Notes: generated by a model from the letters alone, not told the origin. Counted from the first letter of the stretch, positions 1 to 9,336 are shown. The stretch is 64,000 bases of DNA from Caldifermentibacillus hisashii (GCF_027568575.1 NZ_JANUVP010000011.1); one strand, 5' to 3'. Numbers and translations are program-made.

Positions 1-2
1 AC

Positions 3-1643
3 CTATATGAAGGTGTTGCACTTGCAAAGGAAAAAGAAGAAGATTTTGATATTATTATTTCCCGGGGTGGAACTGCTCAACTATTAAGAAAGGAAGTGAA
101 CATTCCCACTATTGAGATTGAGGTTTCAGTTTTTGATATTTTACATGCAATAAAACTTGCAGAAAACTTTAGAGAAAAGTATGCAATAATTGGGTTTTCC
201 AATATTACTAAACCTGCTCACACAATTGCAGAGTTACTTGGTATTGACCTAGATATAATTACGATTAATGATCAAAATGAAGTTGGTGATGTCATAAGAA
301 ATTTAAAAAAGAATAACTTTGACCTCATTATCGGTGATCAAATTACATCTAGAATTGCTGCCGAATATGAACTTAATTCCATTCTTATCCTATCGGGAGA
401 AGAGAGCACCATGGATGCTTTTAATAATGCAATTGTTATTGCAAGATATTCATATGAACTTAAGGAAAAAATAGATTTCCATTCTAAATTTCAAAAGGCA
501 CTTGAATACTACACTTTTATTTTTAACAAAAATTATGAATTGGTATTTCAAAGTGGAGGAAAAAACTCACCTACTTTATTAAATCACCTTATTCTTAATC
601 TTAAGAGTCGACATCTTCAGGAAAATAATAAACAAATTTCTTATGAAAAATATTATGGAAAGCTATATGAGGTTGAATGTATTTTAAAAAATTCTTTTAT
701 ATATATTTCTCTAAAACCAGTAAATACCAATATTCCTTCTCGAAGTATAACATTGACTAATGATAATGGAGAAAAAGAAAATTCATTTGAAGAATTAATA
801 AACAGCTCTTATCTAGTTGGAAATAATAAAAATATTGTAACAATGTTATCAAGATCAAAAAAGCCAATCTTATTAATCGGTGAAGTTGGGACGGGAAAAG
901 AGAAAACAGCAAGGATGCTTCATAGGAAATTTAAGAATAAACGGTTATGGAAGATTAACGTTGGTGAACTAAGTCCCGAAGAATTTGATATTTTATTCTT
1001 CTCAGACCAATCAATCTTTTTAGATTCAGACTCAACTTTTTATATTAGTCACATTGAATTACTTTCAAATAAAAATCTAAATCTAGTTTTAGATTATATT
1101 ACACATTCTCAACCTTTTAACAACAATTGGATTCTATCCTATACAAAAAACCTTAACAATCAGCCTAAAAAGAATTCACCATTACAAACATTTGACTGCA
1201 ACATTATTAACCTATACAGTCTTAGAGAACGAAAACAAGATATAGGTCCAATAATAAGCATATATATTAATTCCTTAAATTATAAATATGGTAAGCAAAT
1301 TATCGGTTTAGAGCCTAGTGCTCTACAGATATTGATTGAATATGATTGGCCACAAAACTTACTGCAATTAAAGAGAGTTTTAGAAGAGCTATTTGTTATT
1401 ACGAAAACTTCCTATATCAATCAAAAAAGCGTAAGAATGGTTTTGGAAAATGAAGGTGCCTTATCTAGTATTACATCTCCGGCTCAAAATACATCAAGAT
1501 ATGATAACCTATCACTTAAAGAAATCACACATGAAATTGTAAAAGAAGCTTTAAAGAAAAACGATGGTAATCAAACTAAAACGGCAAAGGAATTGAAAAT
1601 TAGTCGGAGTACTTTATGGAGAATTCTTAGAGATGATCTTTAG
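3..1643 (+). CDS. PrpR-N/sigma-54-type transcriptional regulator, degenerate AAA+ core (5' end outside window)
   Basis: Only the 3' part is present: the frame is open from base 3, and the GTG at 96 is internal because in-frame codons before it encode the PrpR-N hallmark ISRGGTAQLL. Visible order: PrpR_N effector-binding domain (first ~220 residues), a sigma-54-interacting AAA+ region, and a C-terminal Fis-type helix-turn-helix (NQTKTAKELKISRSTLWRIL). Family members bind enhancers and use ATP hydrolysis to open RpoN promoters. Here Walker A survives (GEVGTGKE), but no GAFTGA loop is visible and the Walker B region reads STFYISHIELL where a TLFLDEIGEL-like stretch is expected. It may therefore bind DNA and a ligand without activating sigma-54. 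rpoN lies at 13.7 kb. Family assignment is confident; loss of activity is inferred. Confidence 0.8.
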   Translation, partial: LYEGVALAKEKEEDFDIIISRGGTAQLLRKEVNIPTIEIEVSVFDILHAIKLAENFREKYAIIGFSNITKPAHTIAELLGIDLDIITINDQNEVGDVIRNLKKNNFDLIIGDQITSRIAAEYELNSILILSGEESTMDAFNNAIVIARYSYELKEKIDFHSKFQKALEYYTFIFNKNYELVFQSGGKNSPTLLNHLILNLKSRHLQENNKQISYEKYYGKLYEVECILKNSFIYISLKPVNTNIPSRSITLTNDNGEKENSFEELINSSYLVGNNKNIVTMLSRSKKPILLIGEVGTGKEKTARMLHRKFKNKRLWKINVGELSPEEFDILFFSDQSIFLDSDSTFYISHIELLSNKNLNLVLDYITHSQPFNNNWILSYTKNLNNQPKKNSPLQTFDCNIINLYSLRERKQDIGPIISIYINSLNYKYGKQIIGLEPSALQILIEYDWPQNLLQLKRVLEELFVITKTSYINQKSVRMVLENEGALSSITSPAQNTSRYDNLSLKEITHEIVKEALKKNDGNQTKTAKELKISRSTLWRILRDDL

Positions 1644-1745
1644 TAATATTAGTTAGCATTTAATTAGAAAGTGGAAAATAATAGAATTATATTAAAACGG
1701 AGGGGTATATTATAACTTTAACATAAGTTCGTTAGTTATTAGGTA

Positions 1746-1797
1746 AACAAAAACCCGCAAATAGAGAATAACTGCAGTATTTTAGCGGGTTTTTGTT
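1746..1797 (+). terminator. Rho-independent terminator after the PrpR-like gene
   Basis: AACAAAAACCCGC and GCGGGTTTTTGTT form a 13-bp stem around a ~26-nt loop, with a T-rich 3' arm. It lies about 100 bases after the regulator stop. A good-looking ribosome-binding sequence (GGAGGGG, ~1699) between the two has no usable start codon after it. Confidence 0.75.
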
Positions 1798-1880
1798 ATA
1801 CATAAGTGAATTTATTACTTCTTACTTTAACTCCAAGATTTAAAAAGTCTGTGGTTATGATATTTACAAACATGAAAAGT

Positions 1881-1904
1881 CACAAACTGATTTAGCAGTT
1901 TGTG
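1881..1904 (-). terminator. Hairpin after the chemotaxis receptor, possible weak terminator
   Basis: CACAAACTG and CAGTTTGTG pair perfectly around a 6-nt loop, 40 bases past the receptor stop on the minus strand. The following sequence (ACTTTTCATG) has only a short T run, so termination may be inefficient. Confidence 0.45.
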
Positions 1905-1943
1905 CCCTTGTTCTTTTCACTAATGTGCTCATTAGGTAAGTTT

Positions 1944-3935
1944 TTACAATTTAAATTGGTTGACTATCTCTTGTAACTCCTCAGCAATTGCTGTTAGGGA
2001 TGCAGCAGAATGAGCAATTTCTTCCATAGATGCAAGTTGTTCCTCCGTCGATGCAGAAACGGTTTGAGCTTCAGATGTCGTTGCTTCTGCAGTTGATGTG
2101 ACTTGTTGGAATGTTTGAATAAACTGTTTCGCTCCTGCAGAAATTCCTTCAATATTCGTTGCAACAGCATTTACTTGATCAGTAATTTTATCCGTGAACC
2201 CTTTTATTGTTGAAAAAGATGAACCTGCATTGTTTGCCACGGAAATTCCTTTTTCTACTTGTTCGGTTGCTGCTTCCATGGACTGTACTGTGGTTGATGT
2301 TTCATCTTGAATTTTTTCAATCATTTGTTTAATTTTTTCTGCCGATTGAGTGGACTCTTCCGCTAATTTCCGTACCTCATCAGCAACAACAGCAAACCCC
2401 TTTCCATGTTCGCCCGCTCTTGCCGCCTCTATTGCAGCATTTAATGCAAGTAAATTTGTTTGACCGGCAATATCTGTAATTACATCGATAATTTTATTAA
2501 TTTCAGAAGACAGATTACCTAAGCCTTGAATGTTTGTTGCTAATTCAAGGGTGTTTTGCTTAATTGATTCCATTTGGTTAATTGTTTTTTCTATTGATTT
2601 ATTTCCTTCATCAACAGCTTGCTTCGTACTTTGAGCTGTTTGTGTCACATCATTCGCCATTACCGACATTTCATGAATAGAATTTACCATGCCCTCTGCT
2701 ACTTTTTGACTCTCTATAATATTGTTCGATTGGTCATCCATACTAGATGCAATCTCTTGAATTGATGATGAAATTAATTCTGTCGCTGATGTATTTTGTT
2801 CCGCTCCTAAGTTTAATTGCTCAGAAGCAGATGTAAGACTGCCAGCTTTGTCACGAACTTCCGTAATAACAAAATGAAGATGTTTTCGCATATTGTTGAA
2901 GGCTTTTGCTAATTTTCCAAGCTCATCATTTCTTTCCAAATCAATATGAACAGTTAAATCACCCTGACTAATTTTCCCACTTGCATCGGCTAATAATTTG
3001 ATTGGCTTGGAGATCGAGCGCGTAATAAACAAGACAATCGTTGTTCCGATAATTAGCGATAAGATGATTACATATAAAGTAGTCATTAAAATGTGTCTCA
3101 CTTCTTGATTTACCTCATTATTCAACATTGTACCGACAATTTTCCAACCTGTAACGTCGTTTGTCACATACGTCAATTTTTTAGCTTCCTTCTTGAAAAC
3201 ATAATCAAAATGACCTGTTTTAGAATCATACATCTTTTTGGTAAAATTTCCCGTTAATTCTTTCCCAGGGTCAAAATTCGGGTGGCTAATGACCTTTCCA
3301 GTTTTATCTAGTACAAATAAATAACCATCATTACCAATTTTAATACTACTAATAATATTCGTTAAACTATCCAGCTTTAAGTTAACTGCAACAACCCCCT
3401 GGCCATCTGCTGTTGCTTTCGCCAATGTTACCACAACTTCATTTGAAGATTTTGAAATATACGGGTCCGTGATAATCACTTTATCTGGTTGATCCATCGC
3501 TTGCTGGTACCATGGTCTTTCCCTCGGGTCATAGTCTGGCGGGTTTTTAAAGGATGTTGGAGAATTCATAAATTCCCCGTTCTCATTTCCAACATAGGTC
3601 TGTTCAACGACATCTTCCTTTGCGTTTTGAATATTGTCTAAAACTTCCCTCGTTTTCGCATCCTCACCATTAACGATATTACCGGCTATAATTTCATTAG
3701 ACAGATAATCGATATTTTCCATCTGTGCTTTCATAAATTGACTGATAGTATTACCAACAATCGATACATCTTTCTTAGCCATTTTCATTATTCGGTCCTC
3801 AGTATTATCTTTTGCACTTATATATGAGGTTAATCCTATTACAATACTCGGAATTAATAATATGCATAAAAAGGAGATAATCAGCTTGTTCCTTATATTT
3901 AATGCAAATTTTTTCCTGTCCCCATTTTCTTTCAA
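1944..3935 (-). CDS. Methyl-accepting chemotaxis protein with extracellular Cache domain
   Basis: Membrane receptor that senses extracellular ligands and controls CheA autophosphorylation. At 663 residues it has TM1 (~15-37), a double-Cache-type sensor domain (~38-280, including YDPRERPWYQQA and ITDPYISKSSNEVVVTLA), TM2 (~285-305), HAMP (~306-358) and a long cytoplasmic signalling hairpin. The hairpin tip carries the invariant GQTNLLALNAAIEAARAGE stretch. No C-terminal CheR-tethering pentapeptide is visible. The start is TTG, preceded at good distance by AAAGGAGG. It is monocistronic, with no chemotaxis genes next to it. The architecture resembles the B. subtilis McpA/B/TlpA type, but the ligand cannot be assigned. 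Confidence 0.93.
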   Translation of the reverse strand: MKENGDRKKFALNIRNKLIISFLCILLIPSIVIGLTSYISAKDNTEDRIMKMAKKDVSIVGNTISQFMKAQMENIDYLSNEIIAGNIVNGEDAKTREVLDNIQNAKEDVVEQTYVGNENGEFMNSPTSFKNPPDYDPRERPWYQQAMDQPDKVIITDPYISKSSNEVVVTLAKATADGQGVVAVNLKLDSLTNIISSIKIGNDGYLFVLDKTGKVISHPNFDPGKELTGNFTKKMYDSKTGHFDYVFKKEAKKLTYVTNDVTGWKIVGTMLNNEVNQEVRHILMTTLYVIILSLIIGTTIVLFITRSISKPIKLLADASGKISQGDLTVHIDLERNDELGKLAKAFNNMRKHLHFVITEVRDKAGSLTSASEQLNLGAEQNTSATELISSSIQEIASSMDDQSNNIIESQKVAEGMVNSIHEMSVMANDVTQTAQSTKQAVDEGNKSIEKTINQMESIKQNTLELATNIQGLGNLSSEINKIIDVITDIAGQTNLLALNAAIEAARAGEHGKGFAVVADEVRKLAEESTQSAEKIKQMIEKIQDETSTTVQSMEAATEQVEKGISVANNAGSSFSTIKGFTDKITDQVNAVATNIEGISAGAKQFIQTFQQVTSTAEATTSEAQTVSASTEEQLASMEEIAHSAASLTAIAEELQEIVNQFKL

Positions 3936-4635
3936 CTAAAATTCCTCCTTTATGTTTTTGAGTGTAAATCATATTTACTTTTTTAAGAACATGCGCCATT
4001 TCATTGTCTAGTCAATATGGCACAAATGAATACCGGTCAGTTTGAAACTAAACCTATTTTAGGGTAGATGGTGGGGGTATGATTTTGGAAGCCTATGTTG
4101 GTTTCTAAAAAAGCCCTTATTTTACTAAAATAATATAACCCAAAAAGTGACTCCTTTATTTTATCGACTTTTCGTGCTGATGTTTTAGGCATAAGGACAT
4201 TGCTGTTATATTTTTATTTGTCTAAATGTTTCGGGGACTATGATTAAATTTATGTACCAAAAAAGTTTTTTTGGGATAGTTTTTTACTAAAACCTGTAAT
4301 AAATGGAAGGGAGCTAAATATTATGCTTTCGTAAATTTATAGATGTATTAGATTTATAGAGATAACTGAATGAGAAAAACGAATGGGAGCTATTCAAGTC
4401 TTCGAGGAGAACACCGGGGTACTTTCCGAGTAAAAAAAGCAGAGCGAATTACTCTGCTTTTAGGTGTCCATAAAAATGCAGTTTCTAAAAAAACTAACGA
4501 GTCAATTTTACCTGTTATGAACGAATGGTATCAAACTTGGCTTGATTTTTTTATAGCTATTTCTTTCTCTTTCTATAAATAAACATAATAATCAACATAT
4601 GAAGTGACAATTTTCCAACCTCCTAACAAAAATGA
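3936..4635. other. Intergenic stretch, no convincing gene
   Basis: About 700 bases upstream of the receptor with no supported protein gene. A 70-codon open frame at 4370-4582 runs straight through the hairpin at 4435-4461 and resembles nothing known. The receptor promoter should lie around 3960-4050 on the minus strand, but no convincing sigma-D or sigma-A element stands out. Confidence 0.5.
4435..4461. terminator. Perfect inverted repeat, terminator-like
   Basis: AAAAGCAGAG and CTCTGCTTTT pair perfectly around a 7-nt loop, with A/T runs on both outer sides. It could terminate in either direction, although no gene clearly ends here. Confidence 0.5.
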
Positions 4636-4698
4636 CTAGGTGGTATCTTTCTCCACCCATAAAATTGAAAATCTCTTTTGCATGAAATAAATCATCAT
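4636..4698 (-). CDS. Possible 20-codon small ORF after a YrzI-like gene
   Basis: MMIYFMQKRFSILWVEKDTT follows the YrzI-like gene at 4732-4872 by 33 bases and is preceded by AAAGGTGG. It is listed because it sits in a run of genuine tiny genes with strong ribosome-binding sites. No family is recognised, and chance is a real possibility. Confidence 0.25.
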   Translation of the reverse strand: MMIYFMQKRFSILWVEKDTT

Positions 4699-4731
4699 GA
4701 TAACCACCTTTCCTTCATATTTTCGTACAAA

Positions 4732-4872
4732 TTATAAATTGCGGATATATTTTGCCGCACGGTCTTTATTTTCCTCATATAATTTTTCCACCCTCTGGTT
4801 GTTCAGTGCTTCTTCAAGGGTGATCTTCCTTTTGCTGATTGTAATTGTAAAAAACAAAATATTGATGGTCAT
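4732..4872 (-). CDS. YrzI-family small protein, copy 1
   Basis: A 46-residue protein beginning MTINILFFTITISKRKITL. It matches the pattern of the Bacillus small-protein family named after YrzI (annotated as probable sporulation proteins): a hydrophobic N-terminal beta-like stretch, a basic ISKRK segment, then an acidic/amphipathic helix (LEEALNNQRVEKLYEEN). An excellent AAGGAGGTG ribosome-binding site lies 8 bases before the ATG. A paralogue follows at 4988-5128. The molecular role is unknown. Confidence 0.75.
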   Translation of the reverse strand: MTINILFFTITISKRKITLEEALNNQRVEKLYEENKDRAAKYIRNL

Positions 4873-4987
4873 GCTCTTTTCACCTCCTTATCCGGTTATT
4901 CAGCATCCGACCTCCAGTACAACTCATAAATCGCCTATATCGTAAAATCATTTGTCCTCACACCTTTCCTAAGTTTTTTTCACTAAA

Positions 4988-5128
4988 TTAATGGTTCCCC
5001 ATAAAAGTGGAAATTCGCATTTGGTTCTGTTCATAAAGTTTTTCAACTTGTTGATTATGAAGTTCCTCTTCAAGAGAAATTTCCCGCTGTTTTATTGTAA
5101 TGCTGACAAACAAAATATTGATGGTCAT
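4988..5128 (-). CDS. YrzI-family small protein, copy 2
   Basis: A 46-residue paralogue of the protein at 4732-4872, starting MTINILFVSITIKQREISL and continuing LEEELHNQQVEKLYEQNQ. The ATG follows GGAGGTGAAAAGAAC, nearly the same leader as copy 1 (GGAGGTGAAAAGAGC), which points to tandem duplication of gene plus ribosome-binding site. The frame is open further upstream, but the conserved MTIN start and this site decide the start. Function is unknown in the family. Confidence 0.75.
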   Translation of the reverse strand: MTINILFVSITIKQREISLEEELHNQQVEKLYEQNQMRISTFMGNH

Positions 5129-5164
5129 GTTCTTTTCACCTCCATTTCTATATCCAAAAAATGT

Positions 5165-5198
5165 AAAAAGCCGCAAAGAGACTGCTCCCTGCGGCTTT
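5165..5198 (-). terminator. Hairpin between tiny genes
   Basis: AAAGCCGC and GCGGCTTT pair with A/T runs on each side, so it could act in either direction. It lies just upstream of YrzI copy 2 and downstream of the 27-codon ORF. A second, imperfect hairpin (CCGCAGGG...CCCTACGG) follows at ~5217-5240 and shares its CTCCCT loop sequence. Confidence 0.6.
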
Positions 5199-5268
5199 AA
5201 AAAGGCACAAAAATACCGCAGGGCACGATTCTCCCTACGGCATGGATATACTTAATTGCAAATAAATC

Positions 5269-5352
5269 CTAAGCGATCCATTTAGATTCGGTCGAATGCG
5301 TGTTATTTCGATTCAAGATTGTTTTGCCAAAGAAATTTTTAATAATCATCAT
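5269..5352 (-). CDS. Possible 27-residue small protein
   Basis: Twenty-seven codons starting MMIIKNFFGKTILNRNN and ending SKWIA, with a perfect AAGGAGGT ribosome-binding site about 9 bases before the ATG. It is followed by the hairpins at 5165-5240 and then the YrzI pair, so it could be the first gene of a small-protein transcript. No family is recognised. The case rests on the ribosome-binding site and context. Confidence 0.45.
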   Translation of the reverse strand: MMIIKNFFGKTILNRNNTHSTESKWIA

Positions 5353-5666
5353 TGCACTCGACCTCCTTAAGATTTTTTCTTACATTGGTAATTATATCCA
5401 CTTTATGGTAATTTGTAAACTAATTTTTTGCCTAAATTGTAATTGTTTTTGTATTTCCATAAAACTATACTAGAATAAAATGCATGTTTTTTATAACAAA
5501 TATATGATCCCATCGCTCTCTTTATGTGCCAATACAGAAAAAATTTTTATTGACCCGAAATCCGATTATATAAGGGTGACTTTACTATCGTTGAATTATT
5601 TATCATTGTGGACGGAATCTTCTGATGAACTCCTGACACTGTTTTAAGGAAGTTTTGTTCAAAAAA
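5353..5666. other. Intergenic stretch between the tiny-gene cluster and eno
   Basis: AT-rich. It must hold the promoter for the minus-strand tiny genes (~5360-5460), but no clear -35/-10 pair could be fixed. No gene is supported. Confidence 0.4.
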
Positions 5667-5699
5667 TAAGGCTACCCCGGAAAAATAGAGGGTAGCCTT
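5667..5699 (-). terminator. Terminator of the glycolytic operon after eno
   Basis: On the minus strand AAGGCTACCC and GGGTAGCCTT form a 10-bp stem followed by ATTTTTT, 17 bases past the eno stop. This is a textbook intrinsic terminator. Confidence 0.9.
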
Positions 5700-5716
5700 T
5701 TAAAACATTCATACAA

Positions 5717-7009
5717 TTATTTTTTCAAATTGTAGAATGTGTTTTTACCAAGGTATTGTGCTGTTTCAGCCAATTGGTCTTCAATACGAAGCAGTTGGTT
5801 GTATTTTGCAACACGATCGGTACGGGATGGAGCACCTGTTTTAATTTGACCGGCGTTTGTAGCAACAGCGATATCAGCAATTGTTGTATCTTCTGTTTCA
5901 CCGGAGCGGTGGGATACAACAGCTGTGTAACCGGCACGTTTCGCCATTTCAATTGCATCAAAAGTTTCCGTTAATGTACCGATTTGGTTTACTTTGATTA
6001 GGATAGAGTTTGCAATTCCTTGTTCAATACCACGAGCAAGTTTTTCTGTATTCGTAACGAACAGGTCATCACCGACTAATTGAACTTTTTTACCAAGACG
6101 TTCCGTTAAAAGTTTAAATCCTTCCCAGTCGTTTTCATCGAGACCGTCTTCAATAGATACGATTGGATATTTGTTGCAAAGATCTTCATAGAATGCAACC
6201 ATTTCTTCAGATGTACGAACAACACCTTCACCAGGGAAGTGGTATTTTCCATCTTCTTTGTTAAATAATTCTGAGGAAGCAACGTCCATTGCAAGCATTA
6301 CTTCTTCGCCAGGTTTGTAACCGGCTTTTTCAATTGCTTCTACAATTGTAGAAAGGGCTTCTTCGTTTGTTTTTAAGCTTGGAGCAAAGCCACCTTCATC
6401 ACCAACAGCGGTATTATAGCCTTTTGCTTTTAAAACAGAACGGAGGCTATGGAATACTTCTGCACCCATGCGTAATGCTTCACGGAAGGTTGGCGCACCT
6501 ACAGGCATGACCATGAATTCCTGAATATCAACCGTACTGTCAGCATGTTTCCCACCGTTTAGAATGTTCATCATTGGTACCGGAAGTTGTTTTGCATTGA
6601 ACCCTCCAAGGTATTGATACAATTCAATTCCGAGGAAGTCTGCAGCTGCACGAGCAACAGCAAGAGAAACACCAAGAATAGCGTTCGCACCTAATTTACC
6701 TTTGTTTGGTGTACCATCAAGTTCAATCATCGCTTTATCGATTGCTACTTGATCCATAACGTTGAAACCGATAATTTCCGGTGCAATAATGTCATTTACA
6801 TTTTCTACAGCTTTTAAAACACCTTTTCCTAAATAACGGCTTTTGTCACCGTCACGTAATTCTACAGCTTCATATTCACCGGTGGATGCACCACTTGGTA
6901 CTAAAGCGCGGCCAAATGCGCCGGATTCTGTTAATACTTCTACTTCTACAGTTGGGTTGCCGCGGGAGTCAAGTACTTCACGAGCATAAATTTCAGTAAT
7001 TGTTGGCAT
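5717..7009 (-). CDS. eno: Enolase
   Basis: Converts 2-phosphoglycerate to phosphoenolpyruvate in the cytosol with Mg2+. The 430 residues match the bacterial family length. The N-terminal capping domain begins ITEIYAREVLDSRGNPTVEV, with the SGASTGEYEAVELRDGD loop. The barrel carries the metal-ligand stretch SIEDGLDENDWEGF, the enolase signature LIKVNQIGTLTET, and SHRSGETED near the C-terminus. It is last in the cggR-gapA-pgk-tpiA-gpmI-eno order, 33 bases after gpmI, with a GGAG-type ribosome-binding site and a strong terminator behind it. Confidence 0.98.
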   Translation of the reverse strand: MPTITEIYAREVLDSRGNPTVEVEVLTESGAFGRALVPSGASTGEYEAVELRDGDKSRYLGKGVLKAVENVNDIIAPEIIGFNVMDQVAIDKAMIELDGTPNKGKLGANAILGVSLAVARAAADFLGIELYQYLGGFNAKQLPVPMMNILNGGKHADSTVDIQEFMVMPVGAPTFREALRMGAEVFHSLRSVLKAKGYNTAVGDEGGFAPSLKTNEEALSTIVEAIEKAGYKPGEEVMLAMDVASSELFNKEDGKYHFPGEGVVRTSEEMVAFYEDLCNKYPIVSIEDGLDENDWEGFKLLTERLGKKVQLVGDDLFVTNTEKLARGIEQGIANSILIKVNQIGTLTETFDAIEMAKRAGYTAVVSHRSGETEDTTIADIAVATNAGQIKTGAPSRTDRVAKYNQLLRIEDQLAETAQYLGKNTFYNLKK

Positions 7010-7042
7010 ATCTAAAACCTCTCCTTTGTTTCCATTTATTGG

Positions 7043-8581
7043 TCATAATTTTGCAATGATGGATTCTCCGGTCATTTCTTTCGGTTTTTGAATTCCCATC
7101 ATATCAAGTATAGTCGGTGCTAAATCACCTAATTTACCACCGTCACGCAAGGTAACATTTTTGTCTGTTACAATAACGGGAACCGGATTGGTTGTATGGG
7201 CAGTCATTGGTCTCCCTTCTAAAGTAATTACTTCTTCCGAGTTACCATGGTCAGCGGTAATAATGGCTTTGCCGCCTTTTTCAAGTATCAAGTCAACTAC
7301 TTTACCCAAGCATTCATCAACAGCTTCAATTGCCTTTACAGTCGGTTCCAATTTCCCGGAGTGACCAACCATATCAGGGTTCGCATAGTTTAAAATGATC
7401 ACATCATATTTGTCAGCTTTAATTTGCTCAATTAAAGCATCGGTTACTTCATAAGCACTCATTTCCGGTTTTAAATCATAAGTTGCCACTTTTGGTGAGT
7501 TAATTAAGATTCGATCCTCACCGGGATTCACTTCTTCTTTTCCACCGTTAAAGAAGTACGTAACATGTGGATATTTTTCAGTTTCAGCTATACGTAATTG
7601 CTTTAGATCATGCTTAGCCAAAACCTCACCTAATGTATTATCCAAGTTCACCGGTTCGTAAGCCACATAACCTTTTACGGTTTCACTGAAATGAGTTAAA
7701 CATACGAAATGTAAGTTTCTCGGCCATTTTGGACCACGATCAAACCCGTCGAATTCTTCATTTGTGAAAACATTTGAGATTTGAATGGCCCGGTCAGGAC
7801 GGAAGTTATAGAAGATGACTGCATCTTCGTCTTTAATCGTTGCTACCGGTTCACTATTTTCGTTTACCATAACAGATGGAATGACGAATTCATCATAAAT
7901 TCCATTTGCATAACTGTCATCTATTAATTGAATGGGATCTTGGTATGTCGGACCTTCCCCGTAAACCATGGCACGGTAACATTTTTCTTCACGATCCCAA
8001 CGTTTGTCACGATCCATAGCATAGTATCGGCCAGAAATCGTAGCGAACTGACCTACACCATATTCTTTCATTTTTTCAAGTGTTTCATGGATATAAGTTT
8101 TTGCCGTTTGTGGGCCGACATCCCGTCCATCTAAAAAGGCGTGTACATAAACATTTTTCACGCCTTGATCAGCGGCAAGTTTTAGCAATGCAAACATATG
8201 ATTAATATGGGAATGTACACCACCATCTGACAAAAGTCCGAATATGTGCAAGTTCGTTCCTTTTTCTTTCACATGATTCATTGCATTAAGGAATGTTTGA
8301 TTTTTAGCAAATTCGCCTTCACGAATAGAAATATTAACTCTTGATAAACTTTGATAAACAATGCGGCCGGCACCGATGTTCATATGACCGACTTCGGAGT
8401 TTCCCATTTGACCTTCAGGAAGGCCGACAAATTCACCGTCTGCCCTTAGCGTTGAATGCGGAAACTCATTCCAGTAACGGTCAAAATTCGGTTTATTTGC
8501 ATGTGCTACCGCATTTCCCTTCGTTTCTTCGCGTAAACCAAATCCATCCAGGATGATTAACGCTGTTGGAGATTTACTCAT
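7043..8581 (-). CDS. gpmI: 2,3-bisphosphoglycerate-independent phosphoglycerate mutase
   Basis: Interconverts 3- and 2-phosphoglycerate through a phosphoserine enzyme in the alkaline phosphatase superfamily (Mn2+). The 512 residues match the family. Metal-binding LIILDGFGL lies at the N-terminus. The catalytic serine sits in MGNSEVGHMNIGAG (~60-73), and the C-terminal metal cluster reads ADHGNSEEV. The gene start overlaps the tpiA stop by one base (TAATG), indicating translational coupling. Confidence 0.98.
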   Translation of the reverse strand: MSKSPTALIILDGFGLREETKGNAVAHANKPNFDRYWNEFPHSTLRADGEFVGLPEGQMGNSEVGHMNIGAGRIVYQSLSRVNISIREGEFAKNQTFLNAMNHVKEKGTNLHIFGLLSDGGVHSHINHMFALLKLAADQGVKNVYVHAFLDGRDVGPQTAKTYIHETLEKMKEYGVGQFATISGRYYAMDRDKRWDREEKCYRAMVYGEGPTYQDPIQLIDDSYANGIYDEFVIPSVMVNENSEPVATIKDEDAVIFYNFRPDRAIQISNVFTNEEFDGFDRGPKWPRNLHFVCLTHFSETVKGYVAYEPVNLDNTLGEVLAKHDLKQLRIAETEKYPHVTYFFNGGKEEVNPGEDRILINSPKVATYDLKPEMSAYEVTDALIEQIKADKYDVIILNYANPDMVGHSGKLEPTVKAIEAVDECLGKVVDLILEKGGKAIITADHGNSEEVITLEGRPMTAHTTNPVPVIVTDKNVTLRDGGKLGDLAPTILDMMGIQKPKEMTGESIIAKL

Positions 8582-9336
8582 TATTTTCCTGCCTCCAATA
8601 GTTGTAAAAATGAATTTGGATCTAGGCTGGCACCGCCAACTAATGCCCCATCAATATCTGATTGGTTCATTAATTCTTGGATATTGCCAGGCTTTACACT
8701 GCCACCATACTGGATCCGTATCTTTTCCGCTGTACCTTGATCATATTGTTCTGCCACCGTTTCCCGGATATAAGCACATACTTCATTTGCATCTTCCGCA
8801 CTGGCGGTTTTCCCGGTACCGATTGCCCAAATCGGTTCATAGGCAATAACTACTTTTGCCACTTGTTCTTTCGTTAATCCGACAAGTCCTTTTCGTGTTT
8901 GCGTATGAACGACTTGTTGCCATTGGCCAGCTTCTCGTTCTTCCAATGTTTCTCCTACACACATGATTGGAGTTAATCCGTGTCTAAAAGCTGCATGAAC
9001 CTTTTTATTGACTGACTCATCGGTTTCATTGAACATTTCCCGCCGTTCAGAATGGCCAATAATCACATATTGTACACCTAAATCTTTTAAGGCTACCGGA
9101 CTGATTTCTCCGGTAAATGCTCCTTCATCTTCAAAATGCATATTTTGTGCACCAACACGAAGGTCCGTTCCTTTTATTTCTTGAACAAGTCGATCCAGAA
9201 AAAGCGCCGGGGCACAGATGACGGATTCAACCGATTCAAAACTCGGGATTTTCTGCTTTACTTCAGATGCAAAATTGACTGCTTCTTGCAAGGTTTTATT
9301 CATTTTCCAGTTCCCTGCTATAATCGGTTTACGCAT
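8581..9336 (-). CDS. tpiA: Triosephosphate isomerase
   Basis: Interconverts dihydroxyacetone phosphate and glyceraldehyde 3-phosphate. The 251-residue protein has the GNWKMNK loop with the catalytic Lys, the GHSERR electrophilic-His segment, the catalytic-Glu signature AYEPIWAIGTGK and the phosphate loop GGSVKPGN. The start at 9336 is chosen because MRKPIIAGNWKMNK aligns with the family and AAGGTG precedes it; the frame runs 22 codons further upstream without homology. Confidence 0.98.
   Translation of the reverse strand: MRKPIIAGNWKMNKTLQEAVNFASEVKQKIPSFESVESVICAPALFLDRLVQEIKGTDLRVGAQNMHFEDEGAFTGEISPVALKDLGVQYVIIGHSERREMFNETDESVNKKVHAAFRHGLTPIMCVGETLEEREAGQWQQVVHTQTRKGLVGLTKEQVAKVVIAYEPIWAIGTGKTASAEDANEVCAYIRETVAEQYDQGTAEKIRIQYGGSVKPGNIQELMNQSDIDGALVGGASLDPNSFLQLLEAGK

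Noticed and set aside
3960..4080. Sigma-D promoter for the chemotaxis receptor
   Set aside because: An ACCGGTAT sequence resembles the -10 element, but no TAAA lies at the required distance.
4370..4582. 70-codon open frame before the YrzI cluster
   Set aside because: It runs through a perfect hairpin, has no good ribosome-binding site and matches no family.
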